DNA of 7,521 bases. Origin: Acidimicrobiaceae bacterium. GTDB lineage: Bacteria > Actinomycetota > Acidimicrobiia > Acidimicrobiales > UBA8190. Shown piece by piece: positions 1 to 5,954 of this stretch. The notes beneath the pieces were generated by a model. That model was not told where the DNA came from, searched no databases, and saw only the letters and a list, made by a program, of their open reading frames with translations. Within the stretch, counting starts at the first letter, position 1, and each line of letters begins with the position of its first letter. Position numbers and translations under genes: made by a program. The DNA lies in assembly GCA_003131945.1 (NCBI GenBank), contig PKWD01000219.1, forward strand, positions 1,046 through 8,566, written 5' to 3'.

Positions 1-1245
1 TCCGGCGGCGGCGAGCCGGTCGAGAGCGTCGCCCACACCCCGGGTGGCACGGATCCCGAAGGACTCCCAGGCATCGGGGTCGGTGCCGAGTCCCTCGGCC
101 TCGTCCCACAAGGTGTCTTCGAGTCCCGAGAGCTCGTCTCGCACGGTGCGCAGGGCATCGGCGTCGCTGCCCACCGCGTCGCGGACGGCCGCCCAGCGAC
201 GCCAGAGGCGGGCATCACCCACCGCCTCGGGCAGGGACAGACGACGACCGGGCGATGTGTCGTGGGGGGCGGGGGATATCGGCACCGGGACGGGCACATA
301 GACCGACACACAAGGACTGCCGAGCGCCACCCAGGCGCGCGCCGGGCGGTCGGGGTCGTCGGGAAGCAAGGTGACCATCGAGGCGGTGGTGACGGCGGTC
401 TCCCCGGCGTGGAGGCAGAGGGTCCAACCAGGGCCGTCGGGTGAGACATCGTCGGGCGCCGGGGCGGGCGGAGCAACAGCGGCCGACTCACCGGGAACAC
501 CCCAGGGTCCAGTGCCGTGGTCACGCAGCGCGCCGACGACGGCACGCGGATCGCAGCCCGGCCCCGCCGGCGCGCCGGCGGCCTCGAGGAAAGAGCGTCC
601 GGCGGCCAGACGGGTGTCGGCGAAGCCGGTGGGGAGACCCGGATGTCGCCACGTGTCGATGTCGGTACCGGCGTCGACATCGGCCGAGGCGCGGGTCCAG
701 TCCCGGCGCAGAGTCACCCGGTTCGAGATGGCGGCGCCGGAAACGACGGGGCGGGCCGCCCATGTCCGTCCCGACGTCTCGAGCACCCAGGCCGAAGTGG
801 GGTCGGCGATGAGAAAGGACGACCAGTACGAGAGCCCGTGGATCTCGTCGCCGATCCCCCCCTGGCCGTAACGCTCGAGGAGGGTCGTCATGACGTCGAG
901 GGCCTCGTCGGCGCTGCGGGCCCGTTCGAGCCCGAGGCGAACGAGGTCCATGCCGATGAGAGCGGGGGCGGCGGGACGGGGATCGTCGCGGGTGAAGATC
1001 ATCTCGTTGCCGATGACCACCCGGTGCTCGTTGATCCCGTGCTCGGCGCCCCAGAGCCAGGTCGGGCGCGACAGCAGGGCGGACAGCGCTCCGGTGTCGG
1101 GGATCTCGAGGTACTGCGTGCACAGGCCGCCGCCGGGGGGGCGGCGGGGGAAAGCTTCGACGATCTGGGGCTCGGACATGGGACGGTCCGAGTTCTTGGC
1201 GAACAGGGTGACGCCGTCGCCGAGGAGGCAGAGGGTGTCACACAC
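1..1245 (-). CDS. Secernin-family (peptidase C69) N-terminal nucleophile hydrolase homologue, partial at its 3' end
   Basis: The frame is open from a GTG at 1245 to the window edge, giving 415 residues. The start is set by AGGAG (minus strand, 1251-1255) five bases upstream and by Cys2, which aligns with the catalytic cysteine of C69/secernin Ntn hydrolases. Recognisable secernin segments in order are FAKNSDRP (15-22), SRPTWLWGAEHGINEH (59-74), GNE (79-81), MDLVRLGLER (99-108), GQGG (127-130), WVLETSG (153-159) and SNR (174-176). The 99-130 stretch is very close to human SCRN1 as I remember it. SCRN1 has 414 residues, so little should be missing beyond the edge. A cytosolic enzyme is expected, since no signal peptide is seen. 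C69 members are dipeptidases, but bacterial secernin homologues have no settled substrate. It lies 33 bp after the helicase and is probably cotranscribed with it. Confidence 0.9.
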   Translation of the reverse strand, partial: MCDTLCLLGDGVTLFAKNSDRPMSEPQIVEAFPRRPPGGGLCTQYLEIPDTGALSALLSRPTWLWGAEHGINEHRVVIGNEMIFTRDDPRPAAPALIGMDLVRLGLERARSADEALDVMTTLLERYGQGGIGDEIHGLSYWSSFLIADPTSAWVLETSGRTWAARPVVSGAAISNRVTLRRDWTRASADVDAGTDIDTWRHPGLPTGFADTRLAAGRSFLEAAGAPAGPGCDPRAVVGALRDHGTGPWGVPGESAAVAPPAPAPDDVSPDGPGWTLCLHAGETAVTTASMVTLLPDDPDRPARAWVALGSPCVSVYVPVPVPISPAPHDTSPGRRLSLPEAVGDARLWRRWAAVRDAVGSDADALRTVRDELSGLEDTLWDEAEGLGTDPDAWESFGIRATRGVGDALDRLAAAG

Positions 1246-1278
1246 CGGGGCTCCTGGAATGAAGCCCGGGGCAGGGAA

Positions 1279-2505
1279 TCAGGCGGCGCCTTCGTCGACC
1301 TGCCAGCCCGAGAGATTGGCCAGCCGGGGATCGTTGGAGAAGACCTCGTCCATGGGGGCCATCAGACCGAGGCGCTTCTGGATCCTCTCGACCTCGAGGA
1401 TCTGGTCCCACAGGACAAGGGTGGCGACGACGCCGGTGCCGCCGGCGCGGGCGGTGCGACCGGAGCGGTGGAGGTAGGCCTTGTGGTCTTCGGGCGGGTC
1501 GTAGTGGACGACGACATCGACATCCTCGATGTCGAGACCCCGGGCGGCCACGTCGGTGGCCACGAGGACGGGGAGCTTGGCCGAGGTGAAGTCGAGGAGA
1601 GCCTTCTCACGGCTCGACTGGCGGAGGTCGCCGTGGATGGCGGCGGCACGGACACCCTCGCGCTGGAGCTGCTCGACGAGGCGGTCGGCGCCGCGCTTGG
1701 TGCGGACGAAGACGAGGACCTTCGACGCCCCCCGACAGATGGATGCGGCCACCTTGACCTTGTCCATCTGGTGGACCTGGAGGAAGCGGTGCTCCATGGA
1801 GTCGACTGTCGGTCGGGCCGAGGCCACTTCGTGACGGACGGGATCGGTGAGGTGGCGGCGGACGAGGCGGTCGACGTCACCGTCGAGGGTGGCCGAGAAG
1901 AGCATCGTCTGGTGGGGTTTCTCGATGCGACGCAGCACCCAGTCGACCTGAGGAAGAAACCCCATGTCGGCCATGCGGTCGGCCTCGTCCAGGACGGCCA
2001 CCTCGACGTCGGCCACGGAGACCTCGCCGCGGTCGGAGAGGTCGATGAGGCGACCGGGAGTGGCGATGACGACGTCGACACCCTTGTTCAGCTTCTTGAT
2101 CTGCCGCTCGATGTCGGCCCCGCCGTAGAGGACAACGGCGCGCTTTCCCATGGCCTCGGCCAGCGGCTCCAGGACTTCGGCCACCTGGATGGCGAGCTCC
2201 CGGGTGGGAACGAGGATGAGACCGCGGGGACGGCGCGGAGCGGGGGTGCCCAAGCGCATGAGCAGGGGCAGGCCGAAGGCCAGGGTCTTGCCCGATCCCG
2301 TCTTGGCCTTGCCACAGACGTCGCGACCAGCGATGCCGTCGGGAATGGTGATGGCCTGGACCGGGAAGGGGGCCTTGATGCCCTGGGAGGAGAGGACGGC
2401 CACCAGTTCGGGGGCCACCCCCAGTTCCTCGAAGGTGGTGGCCAGAATCGGCTCAGGCTCGGTGGAATCCTCGTCCTCGAAGGGACGTTCAATCGTGGTG
2501 GTCAT
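1279..2505 (-). CDS. DEAD-box ATP-dependent RNA helicase (RhlE/DeaD type core)
   Basis: This 408-residue protein has the full superfamily 2 helicase motif set: Q motif region (Phe25 to Gln50, FPVQ), Walker A AKTGSGKT (67-74), PTRELA (100-105), TPGR (149-152), DEAD (173-176), SAT (204-206), motif IV LVFVRTKRGADRL (264-276), ATDVAARGLDI (316-326) and HRSGRTARAG (346-355). It should unwind or remodel structured RNA using ATP, as in cold adaptation, ribosome assembly or mRNA decay. It ends about 50 residues after motif VI and lacks the basic or RNA-binding tail of many DeaD/RhlE proteins, so it is close to a minimal core. I chose the ATG at 2505. The same frame is open back to a GTG at 2655, but those 50 codons have only about 58% G/C at third positions and no homology. 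A weak purine-rich stretch (GAGCGAGCGAGA) precedes the ATG. Confidence 0.95.
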   Translation of the reverse strand: MTTTIERPFEDEDSTEPEPILATTFEELGVAPELVAVLSSQGIKAPFPVQAITIPDGIAGRDVCGKAKTGSGKTLAFGLPLLMRLGTPAPRRPRGLILVPTRELAIQVAEVLEPLAEAMGKRAVVLYGGADIERQIKKLNKGVDVVIATPGRLIDLSDRGEVSVADVEVAVLDEADRMADMGFLPQVDWVLRRIEKPHQTMLFSATLDGDVDRLVRRHLTDPVRHEVASARPTVDSMEHRFLQVHQMDKVKVAASICRGASKVLVFVRTKRGADRLVEQLQREGVRAAAIHGDLRQSSREKALLDFTSAKLPVLVATDVAARGLDIEDVDVVVHYDPPEDHKAYLHRSGRTARAGGTGVVATLVLWDQILEVERIQKRLGLMAPMDEVFSNDPRLANLSGWQVDEGAA

Positions 2506-2584
2506 CGTTCTCGCTCGCTCTTCGTGTCCAGCGGCCGCCCATCGACCGCAGGGTGCGGGTCCGCCTCGGGTGGCTCCGAAAGCG

Positions 2585-2602
2585 CCCGCTTTCAGAAGCG
2601 GG
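2585..2602. repeat. Perfect 7-bp inverted repeat (hairpin) in the helicase leader
   Basis: CCCGCTT (2585-2591), a 4-base loop, then AAGCGGG (2596-2602) form a perfect GC-rich stem-loop. It lies in the 2506-2750 gap, about 80 bases upstream of the helicase ATG and within its predicted untranslated leader. No T-run follows on either strand, so a classical intrinsic terminator is unlikely. It could be a leader structure affecting expression. The rest of this gap shows no other gene. Confidence 0.5.
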
Positions 2603-2664
2603 AACGAAGAGAACAGGTGAGGAAGACCCCGGTGCCGCAGCCGAGCTGCAGGCACGCGCCACCC

Positions 2665-2670
2665 ATTGTA
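2665..2670 (-). promoter_or_regulatory. Candidate -10 element for the helicase-secernin transcript
   Basis: The minus strand reads TACAAT, one mismatch from the sigma-70-type consensus TATAAT, in an otherwise GC-rich gap. Initiation would fall near 2658, leaving a leader of about 150 nt before the helicase ATG. I see no convincing -35 at the normal spacing, which is common for actinobacterial promoters. Confidence 0.4.
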
Positions 2671-2738
2671 GTGCCCATCACCGCTGACCGGGGTGTTGGG
2701 GGCGACGGTTGTGCCATCGTGGGGCCAAATCAGCCACC

Positions 2739-2745
2739 GGGGAGG
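2739..2745 (+). promoter_or_regulatory. Ribosome binding site of bcp
   Basis: GGGGAGG lies five bases before the ATG at 2751. It fixes that codon as the start rather than an earlier in-frame ATG or GTG near 2709, whose product would carry a non-homologous extension of 14 residues. Confidence 0.8.
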
Positions 2746-2750
2746 ACATC

Positions 2751-3215
2751 ATGGCCACGCTCGACGCCGGAGACAAAGCACCCGCCTTCACCCTGCCCGA
2801 CCAGGACGGGGAGAAAGTCTCTCTGAAGGACTTCGCCGGCCAGCCGGTGGTCGTCTACTTCTACCCGGCCGACGACACGCCGGGCTGCACGAAAGAGGCG
2901 TGTCAGTTCAACGACAACCTCAGGGCCTTCACCCAGGCCGATGTGGTCGTGATCGGGATCTCTCCCGACGGAGCCGAGAAGCACGTGAAGTTCCGGACCA
3001 AGTACGGCCTGGCGTTTCCTCTGTTGTCGGACCCGGAGCACAAGGTGATGGAGAAGTACGGCGCCTACGGCGAGAAGACGCTGTACGGGAAGAAGACGGT
3101 GGGCGTGATCCGGTCGACGTTCCTGATCGGCGCTGACGGGAAGATCGCCCGGGCCTGGCACCACGTGCGGGCCGACGGACACGCCGAGAAGGTGCTGGCC
3201 GAGGTGACCGGCTGA
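2751..3215 (+). CDS. bcp: Thioredoxin-dependent thiol peroxidase (bacterioferritin comigratory protein, atypical 2-Cys peroxiredoxin)
   Basis: This 154-residue protein matches the length and architecture of the BCP/PrxQ peroxiredoxins. It reduces hydrogen peroxide and organic hydroperoxides in the cytosol with electrons from thioredoxin. The active-site segment YPADDTPGCTKEACQF (38-53) carries the peroxidatic Cys46 and the resolving Cys51, four residues apart as in E. coli Bcp (Cys45/Cys50). Thr43 and Arg121 (in RSTFLIG) are the usual residues that activate the peroxidatic thiolate. A strong GGGGAGG site precedes the ATG. The gene is divergent from the RNA helicase. It converges on the Fpg-type glycosylase with only 12 bp between their stop codons, leaving no room for a separate terminator, so the transcripts probably overlap. 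Confidence 0.97.
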   Translation: MATLDAGDKAPAFTLPDQDGEKVSLKDFAGQPVVVYFYPADDTPGCTKEACQFNDNLRAFTQADVVVIGISPDGAEKHVKFRTKYGLAFPLLSDPEHKVMEKYGAYGEKTLYGKKTVGVIRSTFLIGADGKIARAWHHVRADGHAEKVLAEVTG

Positions 3216-3227
3216 CCTTGCAGTCGA

Positions 3228-4025
3228 TCACCTCTGATGGCGTGGGCACCACCAGCTGGTGCGTCCGCCGACGGTCGACTTCATGAGCTCGGCACCGTCC
3301 CGGGGGCAGCGGCCCCCCGGGTGTCGGGCGGGCATGAGATCTCCCATGTGCGAGCCGCCGCGGGCCGAGAGCTCGTTCAGGGTCACTCGGAGATGGTGGT
3401 GGAGTCGACGGAGTTCCGCCGGAGTCAGTGAGCCGGCACGTCGGCGGGGAGCGAGTGACGCGCGCCAGAGGATCTCGTCGGCCAGCAGGTTGCCCACGCC
3501 GGCCAGGCGGGCCTGATCCATGAGGCGGGCCTTGACCGGCGCCGCCGAGCCGGCGAGCACCTCACGGAGCTGCGCCGGGGTGACGGTCATGGCGTCGGGA
3601 CCAAGCACGGTCTCGTCAGGATCGAGACTCACGCCGCCGAGAAGCCTGGGGTCGTGGACGACGAGCCCGCCGCCGTCTGTGAACCGGACAGAGAAGCGGT
3701 CCCAGCGCGGCTCGGCTCGCCGCGGCGAGTAGATGAGCTCCTCGATACTGGCGTGTCCGTCGACGAGAAGGGAGCCGGTCATCCCGAAACGGATGCCGAG
3801 CCGGTGACCGGTGGCCGCCGGGGTACCGGTCAGCTCGAGGATGAGGAGCTTGCCCGTCCGGCGCGCCACGGTGAACGACGCCCCCACGAGGACGCGCTGC
3901 AACCGTCGAGGAGTGCTCTCACCACGGACGAAGCGGGGGTCGTGGACGGCCACGGCGGCGATCGGACGGCCAAGGGCATCCTCGGCCAGGCGTCGATAGG
4001 CCTCTACTTCAGGTAATTCAGGCAC
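3228..4025 (-). CDS. Fpg/Nei-family DNA glycosylase (formamidopyrimidine-DNA glycosylase type) with a variant zinc finger
   Basis: This bifunctional base-excision-repair glycosylase/AP lyase probably removes oxidised purines. The GTG at 4025 is chosen because it places Pro2 first after Met removal. The catalytic N-terminus PELPEVE (2-8) supplies nucleophile Pro2 and Glu3, and Fpg proteins begin this way. Other conserved features are Lys59 (RRTGKLL), Met82 (FGMTGSL), Arg127 (HDPRLLGG) and the helix-two-turn-helix segment GVGNLLADEILWRA (177-190, Asn179). The 265-residue length is normal. The C-terminal zinc finger departs from the usual four cysteines: Cys240-x2-Asp243 and Cys260-x2-His263, with the finger arginine Arg255 retained. 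The lesion-recognition loop (about 222-238, GGSHMGDLMPAR) is short and unlike E. coli Fpg. The first codons are AT-rich and include a rare TTA. The start lies 25 bp from the divergent FrhB-like gene, apparently leaderless. Confidence 0.93.
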   Translation of the reverse strand: MPELPEVEAYRRLAEDALGRPIAAVAVHDPRFVRGESTPRRLQRVLVGASFTVARRTGKLLILELTGTPAATGHRLGIRFGMTGSLLVDGHASIEELIYSPRRAEPRWDRFSVRFTDGGGLVVHDPRLLGGVSLDPDETVLGPDAMTVTPAQLREVLAGSAAPVKARLMDQARLAGVGNLLADEILWRASLAPRRRAGSLTPAELRRLHHHLRVTLNELSARGGSHMGDLMPARHPGGRCPRDGAELMKSTVGGRTSWWCPRHQR

Positions 4026-4033
4026 GGGGCACG

Positions 4034-4039
4034 ACGCTA
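4034..4039 (-). promoter_or_regulatory. Candidate -10 element for the Fpg-type glycosylase
   Basis: The minus strand reads TAGCGT, fitting the actinobacterial TANNNT pattern, with 8 bases to the GTG start at 4025. That spacing puts initiation at or next to the start codon, so a leaderless mRNA is expected, consistent with the absence of a Shine-Dalgarno sequence. It shares its TA step with the opposed -10 at 4038-4043. Confidence 0.5.
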
Positions 4040-4043
4040 CTGT
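4038..4043 (+). promoter_or_regulatory. Candidate -10 element for the FrhB-like gene
   Basis: TACTGT fits TANNNT and lies 7 bases before the ATG at 4051. This again suggests a leaderless transcript and supports the ATG at 4051 over the GTG at 4042, which falls inside the hexamer. No clear -35 is visible on either strand. Confidence 0.5.
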
Positions 4044-4050
4044 GGGCCCT

Positions 4051-5175
4051 ATGCCTCCCGAGAAGCCGCATTGGGTCGACCTGTACCAGGAGGTGGTGAC
4101 GTCCGGTCTGTGTACCGGATGCGCCGCGTGCATCGTCGTGTGTCCCCACGACGTGTTGCACTACAACGACGCCGACGGGGTCTACCGACCCTGGAAGGTC
4201 GAGGCGGACGGTGGTCCCACCGACTGCACCCACGGGGCCAAGGGGTGCACCATGTGCACGCGTGCGTGTCCGAGGTTCCGGACGTGGGAGACCGAGATCG
4301 ACACTTTCATGTTCGGTCGGGAGCGCAACGTCGACGAGGTGGCCGGCATCGTCGGTGACATCCTGCTCGTGCGCGCCGCCGACCCGGCCGTGCGCGACAA
4401 CGGGCAGGACGGTGGGCTCGTCTCGGCCATCTTGATCTGGGCCCTCGAGCACGAGGTCATCGACGCCGCCCTCGTCTCCGCCCTCGAAGGAGACGGCACG
4501 TCGTGGAAGGCGGTGCCGGCGGTGGCCCGTACGCGCCAGGAGGTTCTGGCCACGGCCGGCTCGCGGTACACCTACTCGGCCAACCCCCTGGCCTACCCCG
4601 AGGCGGTGGAGGGCGGGGCGGAGAAGATCGCCCTGGTGGGGATGAGCTGTCAGGCCTCGGTGCCGGCCATGATGTCGGCCCGCAAGGCGGGGAAGGTGGC
4701 CCGGCGGCTGTCGCTCTCGATCGGGTTGTTGTGCTCGAAGACCTTCGACGACGCCATCTTCGAGGATCTCTTCGAGGCCAAGTACGGCCTGGCGCGCGCC
4801 ACGATCAAGAAGATCAACATCAAAGGCGTCTTCCAGATCTGGACCCACGACGGTGAGTACCACGAGGTGTCGTTGAAGGAAGGGCACGCCTGGACACGCG
4901 AAGGGTGCAAGGCCTGTCCCGACTTCGCCGCCGAGCACGCCGACATCTCCACCGGTGGCATCGGTGCCTTCAGCGACTGGACTCTCACCATCGTCCGCAC
5001 CGACCAGGGACGGGAGATCATGGCCGGGATGATCGCCGACGGCGTGATCGAGACGCGGCCGGGCGACGACGACCCCGGAGCCATCGAGTTGCTGCACAAG
5101 TTGGCGCGGGTCAGCCGCCGCCGGTGGCCCGCCACCGCCGTGGAGGCTCCACGTCGTATGCCCACCCCGGCCTGA
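4051..5175 (+). CDS. FrhB-like coenzyme F420 hydrogenase/dehydrogenase beta-subunit family iron-sulfur flavoprotein
   Basis: This 374-residue protein has the FrhB family layout. An N-terminal ferredoxin-like part contains CTGCAACIVVCP (Cys21, 24, 27, 31) and a second cluster motif Cys59/Cys66-x2-Cys69-x3-Cys73-Pro. A flavin/F420 domain follows, with Cys200 (GMSCQAS), GLLCSKTFDD (225-234) and the C-terminal signature GCKACPDFAAEHADISTGGIG (285-305; Cys286, Cys289). Family members bind FAD and iron-sulfur clusters and pass electrons between F420 and a partner or a bound substrate. No hydrogenase, dehydrogenase or other partner subunit is encoded nearby, so the electron partner and substrate are unknown. 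It is cytosolic, with no signal or membrane segment. The gene is divergent from the Fpg-type glycosylase and convergent with the uracil-DNA glycosylase. Family assignment is firm; function is not. Confidence 0.88.
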   Translation: MPPEKPHWVDLYQEVVTSGLCTGCAACIVVCPHDVLHYNDADGVYRPWKVEADGGPTDCTHGAKGCTMCTRACPRFRTWETEIDTFMFGRERNVDEVAGIVGDILLVRAADPAVRDNGQDGGLVSAILIWALEHEVIDAALVSALEGDGTSWKAVPAVARTRQEVLATAGSRYTYSANPLAYPEAVEGGAEKIALVGMSCQASVPAMMSARKAGKVARRLSLSIGLLCSKTFDDAIFEDLFEAKYGLARATIKKINIKGVFQIWTHDGEYHEVSLKEGHAWTREGCKACPDFAAEHADISTGGIGAFSDWTLTIVRTDQGREIMAGMIADGVIETRPGDDDPGAIELLHKLARVSRRRWPATAVEAPRRMPTPA

Positions 5176-5192
5176 CGAACAGAGGCTGTTCG
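5176..5192. terminator. Possible bidirectional terminator hairpin between convergent genes
   Basis: CGAACAG (5176-5182), a three-base loop AGG, and CTGTTCG (5186-5192) form a perfect 7-bp stem directly after the FrhB-like stop codon and just before the uracil-DNA glycosylase stop at 5201. It nearly fills the 25-bp convergent gap. No T-run follows, as is frequent in actinobacterial terminators. Confidence 0.5.
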
Positions 5193-5200
5193 CCCGGCTG

Positions 5201-5929
5201 TTACCCGGCGTTCACCAGTGCGAGCGCCCGGGCGAAGACGGCATCGAACATCGGCTCGGTCAAAGTCCCGGTGAAGGTGTTCTGCTGGCTGGGGTGATAG
5301 GAGCAGAGCACGACACGGCCATCGGGGGTGAGGGCTTCAGCCCCGTGGCCGAACCGGGGACGCGGACGGATGCCGAGCTCACCGGCCACCACCTGATAAG
5401 CGAACTGGCCGAGCACGAGCACGACCCGGACATCACCGAGCAGGGCCAGTTCACGCCGGAGAAACGGAAGACAGGTGGTGCGCTCCTGCGGTGTCGGCTT
5501 GTTCTGGGGCGGCGCGCAGCGGACGGCGGCGGTGACATAGGCGTCGTGGAGCTCGAGACCATCGCCGGCCGACACGCTCGTCGGCTGATTGGCCAGGCCG
5601 GCCCGGAACATCGCCGCGAACAACCAGTCCCCCGAACGGTCGCCGGTGAAGACCCGCCCGGTGCGGTTGGCCCCGTGGGCGGCCGGGGCCAGGCCCACCA
5701 CGGCGATCCGCGCCTCAGGGTCGCCGAATCCGGGCACGGGACGACCCCAGTACTCCTGGTCGGCGAAGGAGGCCCGGCGATCGCGGGCCACCTGCTCGCG
5801 CCAGGCCACCAGGCGCGGGCAGAGGCGGCAGTGGACGATCTCCTGTGTGAGCGCGGCGAGCCCCCGACGACGGTCGCCGGTGCCCGGTGGAACCGCCCCC
5901 GTTCGAAGAGGAGGCGACGGGGGGCACAC
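5201..5929 (-). CDS. udgB: Family 5 uracil-DNA glycosylase (UdgB type, iron-sulfur)
   Basis: This 242-residue enzyme excises uracil and other deaminated bases from DNA at the start of base excision repair. Motif A, GLAPAAHG (79-86) followed by [16 protein letters not shown] (88-103), is the family 5 form; family 4 has an acidic GEAPG-type motif. Motif C is HPSQQN (212-217). Four cysteines, Cys34 and Cys37 ([12 protein letters not shown]) plus Cys138 and Cys153, are placed to hold the 4Fe-4S cluster of this family. Family 5 enzymes lack the usual polar catalytic residue in motif A, as here. The GTG at 5929 has no Shine-Dalgarno sequence but follows a TANNNT hexamer by 7 bases, so it is probably leaderless. 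It is divergent from the phosphomutase-like gene with a 25-bp gap and ends with TAA close to the FrhB-like gene. Confidence 0.94.
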   Translation of the reverse strand: MCPPSPPLRTGAVPPGTGDRRRGLAALTQEIVHCRLCPRLVAWREQVARDRRASFADQEYWGRPVPGFGDPEARIAVVGLAPAAHGANRTGRVFTGDRSGDWLFAAMFRAGLANQPTSVSAGDGLELHDAYVTAAVRCAPPQNKPTPQERTTCLPFLRRELALLGDVRVVLVLGQFAYQVVAGELGIRPRPRFGHGAEALTPDGRVVLCSYHPSQQNTFTGTLTEPMFDAVFARALALVNAG

Positions 5930-5936
5930 GGCCGAC

Positions 5937-5942
5937 AGCGTA
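5937..5942 (-). promoter_or_regulatory. Candidate -10 element for the uracil-DNA glycosylase
   Basis: The minus strand reads TACGCT (TANNNT), 7 bases before the GTG at 5929. The spacing predicts a leaderless transcript. The TA step at 5941-5942 is shared with the opposed -10 on the plus strand. Confidence 0.5.
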
Positions 5943-5946
5943 CGAT
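5941..5946 (+). promoter_or_regulatory. Candidate -10 element for the phosphomutase-DUF3090-SCO1664 operon
   Basis: TACGAT (TANNNT, four of six bases as in TATAAT) lies 8 bases before the GTG at 5955, where no Shine-Dalgarno sequence exists. It would drive a leaderless polycistronic mRNA. No clear -35 is seen. Confidence 0.5.
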
Positions 5947-5954
5947 GACCCGGC

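Noticed and set aside
2585..2602. Hairpin read as an intrinsic terminator.
   Set aside because: It lies between divergent genes, not after one, and has no T-run on either strand.
2506..2655. N-terminal extension of the helicase from the GTG at 2655.
   Set aside because: The 50 extra codons have about 58% G/C at third positions against a clearly higher level in real genes here. They also contain the hairpin and precede a normal helicase N-terminus. Kept only as a remote possibility.
517..2826. A 769-codon open frame on the plus strand spanning the helicase, part of the secernin gene and the intergenic gap.
   Set aside because: It is antisense to two genes with clear protein families. Its composition (Gly, Asp, Glu, Val, Arg rich) is what GC-rich third positions produce on the opposite strand, and no domain is recognisable.
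4026..4133. Longer start for the Fpg-type glycosylase at 4133.
   Set aside because: Fpg enzymes need Pro2 as the N-terminal nucleophile. An extension of 36 residues would bury it and would overlap the divergent gene.
4018..5097. A 359-codon open frame on the minus strand opposite the FrhB-like gene.
   Set aside because: It is a reading-frame shadow of a gene with conserved cysteine motifs, and its own translation shows no domain or conserved motif.
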